Shown: positions 1-6,495, numbered from the stretch's first letter. The stretch is 11,050 nt of DNA from JBJKPP01 sp046706145 (GCA_046706145.1 JBJKPP010000135.1:1-11050), one strand, 5' to 3'. Numbers and translations: made by a program. The notes: generated by a model from the sequence alone, not told the origin.

Positions 1-90
1 TTAAATTATAACTATGCCTCGGTTGACAAAGCCATCAACCAGCCCAAGTTTGTGTACAGGGCCCTTATGGGTTTCAATTATTACTTTTGA
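1..90 (+). CDS. C-terminal end of an outer-membrane beta-barrel protein (partial, TonB-dependent receptor-like)
   Basis: Frame 1 is open from the window edge to a TGA at 88-90 and gives 29 residues ending FVYRALMGFNYYF. The last stretch is rich in aromatic residues, alternates in beta-strand fashion and ends in Phe. In outer-membrane barrels of Gram-negative bacteria, a terminal aromatic residue on the last strand is the usual signal recognised by the BAM assembly machinery. The preceding residues (NYNYASVDKAINQPKFV) look like an extracellular loop leading into that strand. A hairpin 17 nt after the stop fits the end of a transcription unit. A TonB-dependent receptor is my first choice because such proteins are abundant in this bacterial group and often end this way, but a porin or other barrel cannot be excluded. 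The start and bulk of the gene lie outside the window. Confidence 0.6.
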   Translation, partial: LNYNYASVDKAINQPKFVYRALMGFNYYF

Positions 91-103
91 GACTTACTTA
101 ATT

Positions 104-145
104 CTCACTGACCTGCTTATACTGCAGGTCAGTAAGAATCTTTTT
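104..145 (+). terminator. Terminator-like hairpin after the outer-membrane protein gene
   Basis: A perfect 10-bp stem, ACTGACCTGC (107-116) with GCAGGTCAGT (124-133), encloses a 7-nt loop. It can be extended by 104-105 with 135-136 across one mismatch. TTTTT follows at 141-145. It starts 17 nt after the stop at 88-90. The gap of several bases between stem and T-run makes it a weaker intrinsic terminator than the one at 5992-6023, but position and shape fit that role. Confidence 0.5.
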
Positions 146-200
146 ATTCACTCTAGAAATAATCCATTCAGGGATATAAACATATCTGTACAAAAAAAAT

Positions 201-361
201 AACTCCCTCAAGTCTCCCTCTTGAAAAGAGGGAGTCTAATCACATAGTGATCTAATCGGGATTGAAAATAAATCCCTAATTGATAACATTCTGACAGCAT
301 TTTAACAGTAAGTCATAGCATTTTACAAGCACTTCCCTTCGCAAGGGAAGGGTGGGGAGTT
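201..361. repeat. Cluster of inverted repeats, possible REP-like intergenic element
   Basis: Several stem-loops lie close together. CTCCCTCTT (214-222) pairs with AAGAGGGAG (226-234) around a 3-nt loop, and ACTCCCTC (202-209) can compete for the same right arm (228-235). ATCAC/GTGAT occurs at 239-243 and 247-251. GGGATT (258-263) pairs with AATCCC (271-276). CTTCCCTT (332-339) pairs with AAGGGAAG (343-350) around CGC. The outermost bases AACTCCC (201-207) are complementary to GGGAGTT (355-361), so the whole block may have defined ends. Only the first stem and the 332-350 stem are strong. None is followed directly by a T-run suited to a terminator. The layout resembles short dispersed palindromic elements found between genes. 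Whether it recurs elsewhere in the genome cannot be seen here. Confidence 0.5.
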
Positions 362-364
362 GGG
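345..364 (+). other. G-quadruplex-type motif
   Basis: Four G-runs occur within 20 bases on the + strand: 345-347, 350-352, 354-357 and 362-364, separated by short loops of 2, 1 and 4 nt. This meets the usual four-runs-of-three pattern and stands out in an otherwise very AT-rich spacer. The first two runs are also part of the 332-350 stem, so hairpin and quadruplex would exclude each other. The motif lies about 215 nt before kup. Any function is inference. Confidence 0.5.
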
Positions 365-579
365 TTTTTATGTTAGGGAAAATGATTAAGAATTCTATTA
401 GTTTTATCAATAAATTTTCTTTTGTAAAATTATTTTGGGCAACACTGTATATAAATCTAACATATATGCTGCTATTTGTAGTTCAATTCAAATATTATTA
501 AAATTAACCCTTCAATAATTTTTCATCGGCCTAAGTTTTTCAATATATTTAAATATCCGTTGTCTTTAACAAATTCTGT

Positions 580-2400
580 ATGAATAATAATCAGCAAAAG
601 TTTTCTGTTAAAGAGGTAATGAAAGCAGCCGGATTGGTTTTCGGCGATATTGGTACGAGTCCAATCTATACTTTAACAGTTATTTTCACACTTACAAAAC
701 CTACCTACGAAAATATTATAGGAGTACTTTCGCTTATCTTTTGGTCGCTGGTAATTTTAGTTACCACGGAATATGCTTGGCTTGCAATGAGTCTAAGTAT
801 AAAAGGCGAAGGCGGCATTATTGTAATTAAAGAGATTTTGACACGCATAGTTAAAACAGGAAAAAAGGCGGCGTTTGCCGCATTTATTGGTTATATAGGT
901 GTTTCTCTTCTAATGGGTGACGGTGTTATTACTCCCGCGATAAGTATTTTGTCTGCTGTAGAGGGTTTGCGATTTATACCGGGAATTGGACATATCTCAA
1001 CAGGAATGGTTGTTCTAATTACTTGTGTAATAACTGTTTTGCTTTTTTCGTTTCAATCTAAGGGAACGGATAAAGTATCCAGTTCATTTGGTCCTATTAT
1101 GGTTTTGTGGTTTGTTTCCCTTTTTGTCACTGGTATTCTTAATGTGATCCAAGCACCGAACGTACTTGTAGCAGTTAGTCCTTATTATGCACTGGAATTC
1201 TTATTCCATCATGGGATATCAGGTGTTTTTGTACTCAGCGATGTAATTCTTTGTGCTACTGGGGGTGAAGCTTTATACGCCGACATGGGCCACCTGGGAA
1301 GAAAACCAATCAGACAAGCATGGTCATTTGTATTTTTTGCATTGTTTATTAATTATTTCGGTCAGGGCGCCTTTTTGACAGTTCAACACCAAAGCAAATC
1401 AATTTTGTTTGAAATGGTTCGTAATGTTTCGCAGGTAATATACATTCCATTTCTAATACTAACTTTGCTTGCCACTATTATTGCATCCCAGGCAATGATT
1501 AGTGCTATTATGTCATTAATTTACCAGGGAATTACAACTAGAATTTTTCCTTTGATGAAAATTACTTTTACATCAACAGAGCTTAAGTCTCAAATATATA
1601 TTGGCGTTGTAAACTGGCTTTTGCTGGGTGCGGTTTTAATAATGGTATTAATGTTTCAAAAGTCGGAAAACTTAGCTGATGCTTATGGTATGGCAGTTAC
1701 TGCTACAATGTGTATAAGTGCAATGTTTATGATATGGATATTTAGTTTGGAAAATAAAAGACTGAAAATGGCAGCCGCGTGTGTAGTATTTGTAGTTGAC
1801 CTTCTATTTCTTGTAGCGGTATTAAACAAACTGCCTCATGGAGGATTTTGGTCGCTTGTAATAGCTGCAATTCCATTTTTTGTAATACGTTTATGGATAG
1901 ACGGCGGAAAGGCCATGTACAAATCATTCAGACCGCTGCCGCTTGAAACGTTTAAAGAAGCATATAATCAAATATATTCTCTGGAGAGAAATATTAAAGG
2001 AACGGCAATCTTTTTTACCAAAACTATGACAGAAATCCCTCCATATGTAGTTCATTCTATGATTAAGAGTAATATCATCTATGATGAAAATATATTACTT
2101 TCGATTAATGTTACCGATTATCCGTATGGTATTTCTTTTCATGAGAAAAAAACTTTGGAAAAAGGATTGTCCGGGATAGTAATAGAAGTCGGCTATATGG
2201 AATACGTTGACATTCCGCAGCTGCTAAAGAAAAATGGCGTAACTGAAAAAGTAATATTTTATGGCGTAGATGACATTGTTACCGGCAAACCTTTACTAAG
2301 CGTCTATGCATTCATAAAAAAAATATCACCGAGCTTTGTAACATTTTATAAACTTCCATATAATAAATTACACGGTGTAGTAACGAGGTTAGAGATATGA
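580..2400 (+). CDS. kup: Kup-family potassium transporter
   Basis: This is a 606-residue inner-membrane K+ uptake protein of the KUP/HAK/KT family, which works as a K+/H+ symporter. The signature GDIGTSP is at residues 22-28. Acidic residues important in the E. coli protein have counterparts: D23, D114 in GDGVITPAIS (Glu in E. coli, commonly Asp in the family) and E230 in GGEALYADMGH. About twelve hydrophobic segments fill residues 15-450. A soluble cytoplasmic domain of about 150 residues follows and ends GVVTRLEI, like the VELGTQVEI end of the E. coli protein. Length matches the family (about 620). The start at 580 leaves 13 residues before the first helix, as in E. coli. Met14 at 619 has AGAGG too close to be a good ribosome site. 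No clear SD precedes 580. The stop overlaps the next gene by 4 nt. Confidence 0.95.
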   Translation: MNNNQQKFSVKEVMKAAGLVFGDIGTSPIYTLTVIFTLTKPTYENIIGVLSLIFWSLVILVTTEYAWLAMSLSIKGEGGIIVIKEILTRIVKTGKKAAFAAFIGYIGVSLLMGDGVITPAISILSAVEGLRFIPGIGHISTGMVVLITCVITVLLFSFQSKGTDKVSSSFGPIMVLWFVSLFVTGILNVIQAPNVLVAVSPYYALEFLFHHGISGVFVLSDVILCATGGEALYADMGHLGRKPIRQAWSFVFFALFINYFGQGAFLTVQHQSKSILFEMVRNVSQVIYIPFLILTLLATIIASQAMISAIMSLIYQGITTRIFPLMKITFTSTELKSQIYIGVVNWLLLGAVLIMVLMFQKSENLADAYGMAVTATMCISAMFMIWIFSLENKRLKMAAACVVFVVDLLFLVAVLNKLPHGGFWSLVIAAIPFFVIRLWIDGGKAMYKSFRPLPLETFKEAYNQIYSLERNIKGTAIFFTKTMTEIPPYVVHSMIKSNIIYDENILLSINVTDYPYGISFHEKKTLEKGLSGIVIEVGYMEYVDIPQLLKKNGVTEKVIFYGVDDIVTGKPLLSVYAFIKKISPSFVTFYKLPYNKLHGVVTRLEI

Positions 2401-3452
2401 AAAAATCTTCTTTTAATTTGAGCTTAATTCTTTTTGTCATTTTATTCTTCTCTATTTCGTCTGCTTACGCAAAAGGAAATAAGAACGATACTTTGTTTGC
2501 GGCGTCTTGGAATTTGGAGAATTTATTCGACACAGTGCACGATGCCAATAAAAATGATACGGAGTTTACCCCAGGAGCGGCTAAGCATTGGACGGAAAAA
2601 AGATTAGAAACAAAACTTCAGCATTTAGCACGTGTGATAAATGCCATGAACAATGGAAACGGTCCTGACTTACTAGGAGTCTGCGAAGTTGAACATAAAT
2701 ACCTTCTGGAAAAAATGATAAAAGAATATTTCAAACACAAAGACTATAAAGTTGCTTACCGCGAATCCCCTGATGAAAGGGGGATAGACAACGGACTTAT
2801 TTATAATTCTAGAAAGTTTAAACTTTTATCTATTTCTGCAGATACAGTACATCTTGCGGATGGTTGGCCAACAAGACTAATTTTAAACGCAAACTTAATT
2901 TTTGAGAACGGAGACACTATACACGTTTTTGTAAATCACTGGCCGGCAAGAATCGGAGGAGTAGAAAAAACTGAGCCGAATAGAATCGAAGCTGCAAAAA
3001 CACTTGCGAAAGATGTATCAAGAATTTCTTCACTCAGCAGCAAAATAATTATCATTGGTGATTTTAATGATAATCCAACGAACATTTCCATAGTAAAGAC
3101 TTTAGATGCAGAACCTTTTATATGTGACACTATGTCACAAACTGGCAAAGTTACTTTTACTAAATTTGAATTATTCAACCTTGCATATGAATCTGCAAAT
3201 AATGGCTTAGGAACTTACAGGTACAGAAAGGTATGGGATATGCTCGACCAAATGATAGTTTCAGATGGCTTAATAAATGGTGATATCAGATATGTTTGTG
3301 GCTCCTTCCGTGTATTCAAACCATCATATTTAATAGAGCATTCAGGTTATTACGAGGGCACGGCGCTTCCGACTTACGGTGGAAGAAAATATCTTGGCGG
3401 TTACAGCGACCATTTCCCGATTACGGCTAAATTTATTATAACAAATAAATAG
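2397..3452 (+). CDS. Exported endonuclease/exonuclease/phosphatase-family protein
   Basis: This 351-residue protein has a clear signal peptide: a Lys-rich start, a hydrophobic core from about 8 to 22 and a likely cleavage after AYA at residue 25. The mature part carries the metal-dependent phosphodiesterase motifs of the EEP (DNase I/exonuclease III-like) fold in order: WNLENLFD (N39), CEVEH (E97), NHWPAR (H181), GDFND (D222, N224) and SDHFP (D338, H339). The catalytic set therefore looks intact. The family cleaves phosphodiester bonds in nucleic acids, phospholipids or sugar phosphates, and the substrate cannot be told from sequence. Export suggests action in the periplasm or outside the cell, for example on extracellular DNA as a phosphate or nucleotide source (inference). 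Its ATG overlaps the kup stop (ATGA), with GAGG at 2385-2388 as ribosome site, so translation is probably coupled to kup. Confidence 0.88.
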   Translation: MKKSSFNLSLILFVILFFSISSAYAKGNKNDTLFAASWNLENLFDTVHDANKNDTEFTPGAAKHWTEKRLETKLQHLARVINAMNNGNGPDLLGVCEVEHKYLLEKMIKEYFKHKDYKVAYRESPDERGIDNGLIYNSRKFKLLSISADTVHLADGWPTRLILNANLIFENGDTIHVFVNHWPARIGGVEKTEPNRIEAAKTLAKDVSRISSLSSKIIIIGDFNDNPTNISIVKTLDAEPFICDTMSQTGKVTFTKFELFNLAYESANNGLGTYRYRKVWDMLDQMIVSDGLINGDIRYVCGSFRVFKPSYLIEHSGYYEGTALPTYGGRKYLGGYSDHFPITAKFIITNK

Positions 3453-3454
3453 TT

Positions 3455-4141
3455 ATGAATAGAGAGTTATTAATATTCGGTGCTAACGGAGCGCTTGGCA
3501 AAGGGATAGTTGAGTATTTCAAGTCAAAAGAATTTGATAAAATGTACGTCTTCGATCTGAAGTTTAGTGAATTACAATATGAAAATATAGAAAAAGTTAT
3601 AGTTTCTGATTTGTCAGTTGAGAAAAATGTGGAATCCGCCTTTGGAAAAGTGAAAGCAGGCAAAGATAAATTATTTTTTCTTTACAGTACTATTGGAGGC
3701 TTTGCCGGTGGTAAAAAACTTTGGGAAACAGATGCAGCTGAACTGGACAAAATGTTTACGCTTAATCTCAAAGTAAATTATCTGATTTCAAAATATTTTG
3801 GTAGTCTAGTTAAACAATCTGCAGGCGGCTCGTTATGTTTGACTGCAGCGTATAGCGGCATTATTTCGGAGAAAAATAAATCTTCATATGGTATATCCAA
3901 AGCAGGGGTAATTCATCTCGTGAAAGAATTGGCTCTTGAAGGGAAAGAAATAAACTTAAGTGCTAACGTAATAGCTCCTTATATTATTGACACTCCTGAG
4001 AACAGAAAATGGATGCACGGTAATGATTTTGCGGGCTGGGTAAAACCTGTTGAGATTGCCAAAATTGCAGAATTTCTTTTTGAAAATTTTCATTTTATAA
4101 CAGGAAATACTATTACAATTACTCATAGATTTGAGGTTTAA
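3455..4141 (+). CDS. Short-chain dehydrogenase resembling quinonoid dihydropteridine reductase
   Basis: This 228-residue Rossmann-fold SDR has the nucleotide-binding motif GANGALG near the N-terminus and the catalytic pair in YGISK (Y145, K149). Several stretches recall vertebrate dihydropteridine reductase as I remember it: GGFAGG after the fourth strand, DTPENRKWM followed by DFAGW, and ITGN near the end. The residue 13 before the catalytic Tyr, where classical SDRs have Ser, is Ala132, and dihydropteridine reductase likewise has Ala there. That enzyme uses NADH to reduce quinonoid dihydropterin to tetrahydropterin. No aromatic amino acid hydroxylase is nearby, so the true substrate may be another pterin or a quinone-like compound. 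The protein appears cytosolic, with no signal peptide. It starts 2 nt after the upstream stop and looks co-transcribed with kup. SDR family is certain; the subfamily is probable. Confidence 0.85.
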   Translation: MNRELLIFGANGALGKGIVEYFKSKEFDKMYVFDLKFSELQYENIEKVIVSDLSVEKNVESAFGKVKAGKDKLFFLYSTIGGFAGGKKLWETDAAELDKMFTLNLKVNYLISKYFGSLVKQSAGGSLCLTAAYSGIISEKNKSSYGISKAGVIHLVKELALEGKEINLSANVIAPYIIDTPENRKWMHGNDFAGWVKPVEIAKIAEFLFENFHFITGNTITITHRFEV

Positions 4142-4169
4142 TAGCTTAATTAGAGAGGCATTAACATTA

Positions 4170-4198
4170 TTGACTTTGTTTTTTGAAATGCTTATAGT
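4170..4198 (+). promoter_or_regulatory. Sigma70-type promoter of the exb operon
   Basis: TTGACT (4170-4175) and TATAGT (4193-4198) are separated by exactly 17 nt, and each box differs from consensus by one base. Transcription should start near 4205, leaving a leader of about 70 nt before the exbB ATG. It lies in the 133-nt gap after the SDR gene, where no terminator for the upstream operon is visible, so some read-through from the kup operon is also possible. Confidence 0.7.
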
Positions 4199-4260
4199 GT
4201 TAGACAAAATTTTATAATTTTTGCTGGGATGACTCACCGGTTTTTATTATTTAATATTTA

Positions 4261-4265
4261 GGAGG
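4261..4265 (+). promoter_or_regulatory. Strong Shine-Dalgarno of exbB
   Basis: GGAGG ends 9 nt before the ATG at 4275 and settles the start of exbB. It is the best ribosome site in the window. Together with AAGGA before each exbD gene, it shows that this organism uses SD-led initiation, at least for this operon. Confidence 0.75.
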
Positions 4266-4274
4266 AAAATTTAC

Positions 4275-4967
4275 ATGGCTTTTCTAGCTTATTTTACAGT
4301 GATAATAGCCCAAGCCACGACTGAAGCATCACAAGGCCCCTTAAATTGGTTGACGGATAAATTCCAGGCTGGTGGAATTTTTATGTGGCCAATTTTGGCA
4401 TGTTTAGTAATTGGATTAGGATTCGTTTTTGAAAGATTTTGGAATTTGACTAGAGCAAGGGTAAATACAAAAGATTTTATTGTTAAAGTTAAGGGTGCGT
4501 TAGATGAGGGTGGAATTGAGGCAGCTAAAGAATTATGTTCTAATACAAGAGGACCTGTAGCTTCAGTTTTCCACGCAGGTTTATTGAGAGCAGATGAGGG
4601 ATTAGATGCAGCCGAAAAAGCAATTATCTCTTACGGTGGTATAGAAATGGGTTTTCTTGAAAGAGGAATGATTTGGATTTCGACTTTTATAACCCTGGCT
4701 CCTCTTTTGGGATTTACTGGAACAGTGCAAGGTATGATTCAGGCATTTGATGCTATTAAAGCGGCACAACAAATTTCACCTGCGATTGTTGCCGGAGGTA
4801 TTGCCGTTGCGTTGCTTACTACTTTATTTGGATTAGTGGTAGCCATGCTGCTTCAAGTTTTTTATAACTATTTTGTTTCAAGAATTGATAGATTAGTTGG
4901 GGATATGGAAGAAAGTTCTGTTGAATTGATTGATGCATTATATGAACTAAAAACAGTTAAGAAGTAG
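4275..4967 (+). CDS. exbB: MotA/TolQ/ExbB proton channel family protein
   Basis: This 230-residue inner-membrane protein forms the pentameric channel that, with ExbD/TolR, uses the proton-motive force to do work in the envelope. Three hydrophobic segments are visible: about 33-52, 131-155 (ending LLGFTGTVQGM) and 170-195 (GGIAVALLTTLFGL). A cytoplasmic domain lies between the first two. Thr150 and Thr183 correspond to the conserved pore threonines of E. coli ExbB (T148 and T181). The N-terminal 20 residues are mildly hydrophobic and may be a signal sequence or a periplasmic extension, as in many ExbB proteins of this group. Two exbD-like genes follow directly. ExbB is preferred over TolQ because no tolA, tolB or pal is nearby, but the two cannot be separated with certainty. 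Transport of Fe-siderophores, vitamins or glycans through TonB receptors is the usual use. Confidence 0.88.
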   Translation: MAFLAYFTVIIAQATTEASQGPLNWLTDKFQAGGIFMWPILACLVIGLGFVFERFWNLTRARVNTKDFIVKVKGALDEGGIEAAKELCSNTRGPVASVFHAGLLRADEGLDAAEKAIISYGGIEMGFLERGMIWISTFITLAPLLGFTGTVQGMIQAFDAIKAAQQISPAIVAGGIAVALLTTLFGLVVAMLLQVFYNYFVSRIDRLVGDMEESSVELIDALYELKTVKK

Positions 4968-5008
4968 ATAAGTAGAAAGATGTCTATTTTCATTCAAGGA
5001 TTTATATC

Positions 5009-5539
5009 ATGATTGGTAAAAGAAAAATGTCTGGAGCTGAAATACCAACTAGCTCCATGGCTGATATTTCGTTTCTGTTGTTGCTTTTCTTCCTTGTTTC
5101 TACTGTAATTGACGTTGATACGGGCATTGGACTAACTTTACCTCAATATGTTCCTCCAAATCAAGTAAAGAATGTTAAGGTGCCTAAAGACAGAATGGCC
5201 GCTATCCTTGTTAATGCTAATGGGGACGTTCTTATGGATGAAAAGCCCATTCCTCTTAATCAAATTAAGGATGCTCTAAAACCTAGAATAATTTCTAAAA
5301 TACCTGAACCAAGCACAAGAAAATTGATAGTTTCTGTAAAAACGGATAGGAAAACTTCGTATAATATATATATAGCAGTACTTGATCAGATTAAGCAGGC
5401 TTATTTTGAAGTTAGAGATGATTATTCTCTTTCACACTTTGGTAAAAAATTTGACGATTTAGACGATGAAAATTCTAACGTTGTAAAGGATAAGGTCCCG
5501 ATAATTATATCACTAGCCGAACCAGAACAAACTAAATAA
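5009..5539 (+). CDS. exbD: ExbD/TolR-family biopolymer transport protein (first copy)
   Basis: This 176-residue protein has a short cytoplasmic N-terminus, one transmembrane helix (about 18-35) and a periplasmic domain. The helix begins with the motif SSMADISFLLLLFFL, whose Asp19 corresponds to the proton-carrying Asp of ExbD (D25 in E. coli) and TolR (D23). The periplasmic part (about 60-140) has the usual alternating beta/alpha pattern. A charged tail of roughly 30 residues follows, which makes it longer than E. coli ExbD (141). AAGGA at 4996-5000 sits 8 nt before the ATG. It lies 41 nt after exbB and 9 nt before the second copy. It should pair with the second copy inside the ExbB pentamer. 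Confidence 0.9.
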   Translation: MIGKRKMSGAEIPTSSMADISFLLLLFFLVSTVIDVDTGIGLTLPQYVPPNQVKNVKVPKDRMAAILVNANGDVLMDEKPIPLNQIKDALKPRIISKIPEPSTRKLIVSVKTDRKTSYNIYIAVLDQIKQAYFEVRDDYSLSHFGKKFDDLDDENSNVVKDKVPIIISLAEPEQTK

Positions 5540-5548
5540 GGATTTGAT

Positions 5549-5962
5549 ATGAAATTTGAAAAGAGAAGATCGGGAACAAAGCAGGAAATTCCCACGGCTT
5601 CTATGCCGGATATAGTTTTTATTTTATTGATGTTTTTTATGGTTACTACTACGTTAAGGAAGTATGATATTAAAGTTCACTTTAAACTTCCTAGTGCCGA
5701 AGCTATTCAAAAGATTGAAAACAAAAGATTGAAAGATTACATTTGGGTTGGTCAGAGTGGAAGAATACAAATTAATGATAGTATTGTAAAATTAGATCAG
5801 ATTGAACCGATTATGTATGCTAAAAGACAAGCCTTACCTGATGTAATTGTGTCTTTAAGAATTGATAAAAACTCGGATATGGGTCAGGTTACTGATATAC
5901 AGCAAGAGCTGAGGAAGGCTTATTGTTTGAGGATTAACTATTCAACAAATAAGAAAATGTAA
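5549..5962 (+). CDS. exbD: ExbD/TolR-family biopolymer transport protein (second copy)
   Basis: This 137-residue protein is built like its upstream neighbour: a basic N-terminus, then EIPTASMPDIVFILLMFFMV with the proton-path Asp21 at the start of the single membrane helix, then a periplasmic domain that includes IWVGQSGRIQIND. Its AAGGA ribosome site (5538-5542) overlaps the stop of the first copy, so the two are translated together. Tandem, diverged exbD genes after exbB are common in Bacteroidota-type genomes and may form a heterodimer in the channel, since structures show two ExbD helices per ExbB pentamer (family knowledge). Both copies keep the key Asp, so neither looks inactive. The terminator at 5992-6023 closes the operon. 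Confidence 0.9.
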   Translation: MKFEKRRSGTKQEIPTASMPDIVFILLMFFMVTTTLRKYDIKVHFKLPSAEAIQKIENKRLKDYIWVGQSGRIQINDSIVKLDQIEPIMYAKRQALPDVIVSLRIDKNSDMGQVTDIQQELRKAYCLRINYSTNKKM

Positions 5963-5991
5963 TACCTGACTATAAAAACCATTTCTAAACG

Positions 5992-6023
5992 AGGCAGGAT
6001 TAGTTTTACTATCCTGCCTTTTT
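5992..6023 (+). terminator. Intrinsic terminator of the exb operon
   Basis: AGGCAGGAT (5992-6000) pairs perfectly with ATCCTGCCT (6011-6019), and TTTTT runs over 6019-6023. An inner AGT/ACT pairing can extend the stem after a bulged T. It starts 30 nt after the exbD2 stop and ends 19 nt before the yqeY ATG. The GC-rich stem in an AT-rich setting and the immediate T-run make this the clearest terminator in the window. Confidence 0.88.
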
Positions 6024-6042
6024 CAATTTTAGAGGGAAAAAG

Positions 6043-6495
6043 ATGAACTTGAAAGAAAAAATTAATGAGGATCTAAAATCAGCGATGAAATCGGGCGATA
6101 AATTACGCCTGGAGACTATAAGATCGATTAGAGCAGCTATACTTGAATTTGAAAAAAGCGGCAGCGGCAAGGAATTAAATGAAGAGGAATCAATTAAAAT
6201 TCTTAACAGCGCTGCTAAGAAAAGAAAAGATTCTATTGAACAGTTTGGCAAAGCCGGAAGAACTGATCTGGAAGGAAAAGAAAAAGCTGAACTTGAAATT
6301 ATTATGAGTTACTTGCCTAAACAACTTTCTAATGATGAGATTAAAGATGTAGTTAAAAAAATAGCCGCCTCTACAGGATCAACCGGGAAAGAAGATTTCG
6401 GCAAACTAATGCCTTTAGTGATGAAAGAATTAAAAGGTAAAGCTGACGGTAAAGTAGTTAGGTCAGTAGTGGAAGAATTTCTGAATAAAAATTGA
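6043..6495 (+). CDS. yqeY: GatB/YqeY domain-containing protein
   Basis: This 150-residue, mostly helical, Lys/Glu-rich soluble protein matches the stand-alone YqeY family in length and pattern. The opening LKEKINEDLKSAMKSGDKLRLETIRSI is typical, and so are the central EIIMSYLPKQLS and the closing GKADGKVVRSVVEEFL. The fold resembles the C-terminal tRNA-binding domain of the GatB amidotransferase subunit, so a tRNA-related role is assumed, but the exact function is unknown. AGAGGG at 6031-6036 is a good ribosome site 6 nt before the ATG. The terminator of the exb operon ends only 19 nt upstream, so no room for a normal promoter exists between them. Its stop overlaps the TTG start of cvpA. Confidence 0.92.
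   Translation: MNLKEKINEDLKSAMKSGDKLRLETIRSIRAAILEFEKSGSGKELNEEESIKILNSAAKKRKDSIEQFGKAGRTDLEGKEKAELEIIMSYLPKQLSNDEIKDVVKKIAASTGSTGKEDFGKLMPLVMKELKGKADGKVVRSVVEEFLNKN

Larger units (their letters stand above)
91..579. other. Gene-free region upstream of kup
   Basis: I see no convincing gene in this stretch. After the terminator-like hairpin it holds a cluster of stem-loops and a G-run motif (201-364), then about 215 nt of very AT-rich sequence leading to the kup start at 580. A short imperfect direct repeat, AGCATTTTA, occurs at 297-305 and 318-326. I could not find a promoter with good -35 and -10 boxes at normal spacing. TATATA at 448-453 and TATATT at 544-549 are possible -10 boxes, but their -35 partners are poor. 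No clear Shine-Dalgarno precedes kup. Confidence 0.6.

Noticed and set aside
14..202. A 62-codon open frame on the + strand near the window start
   Set aside because: It overlaps the frame 1 outer-membrane protein end and reads through the terminator-like hairpin. Its product has no recognisable pattern and it has no ribosome site.
201..361. CRISPR-like array
   Set aside because: The repeats differ in sequence and length, spacing is irregular, and no cas genes are present.
619..621. Met14 of kup as an alternative start, preceded by AGAGG
   Set aside because: The spacing from AGAGG to this ATG is too short (about 2 nt). The 580 start matches the N-terminal length of E. coli Kup.
1742..1927. 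Antisense open frame inside kup
   Set aside because: It lies wholly within a well-conserved gene, with no family pattern and no signals of its own.
3956..4237. Antisense open frame over the end of the SDR gene and the exb promoter
   Set aside because: It would run through the conserved DTPENRK region and a good forward promoter. The product is low-complexity Asn/Ser/Lys sequence with no recognisable domain.
4205..4274. Riboswitch in the exbB leader
   Set aside because: The 70-nt leader is AT-rich. Apart from a short TGACTCA palindrome (4230-4236), it shows no stable multi-stem fold and no known riboswitch motif.
5971..5976. TATAAA as a -10 box for yqeY
   Set aside because: No -35 box sits at 16-18 nt, and the transcript would run straight into the strong terminator at 5992-6023.
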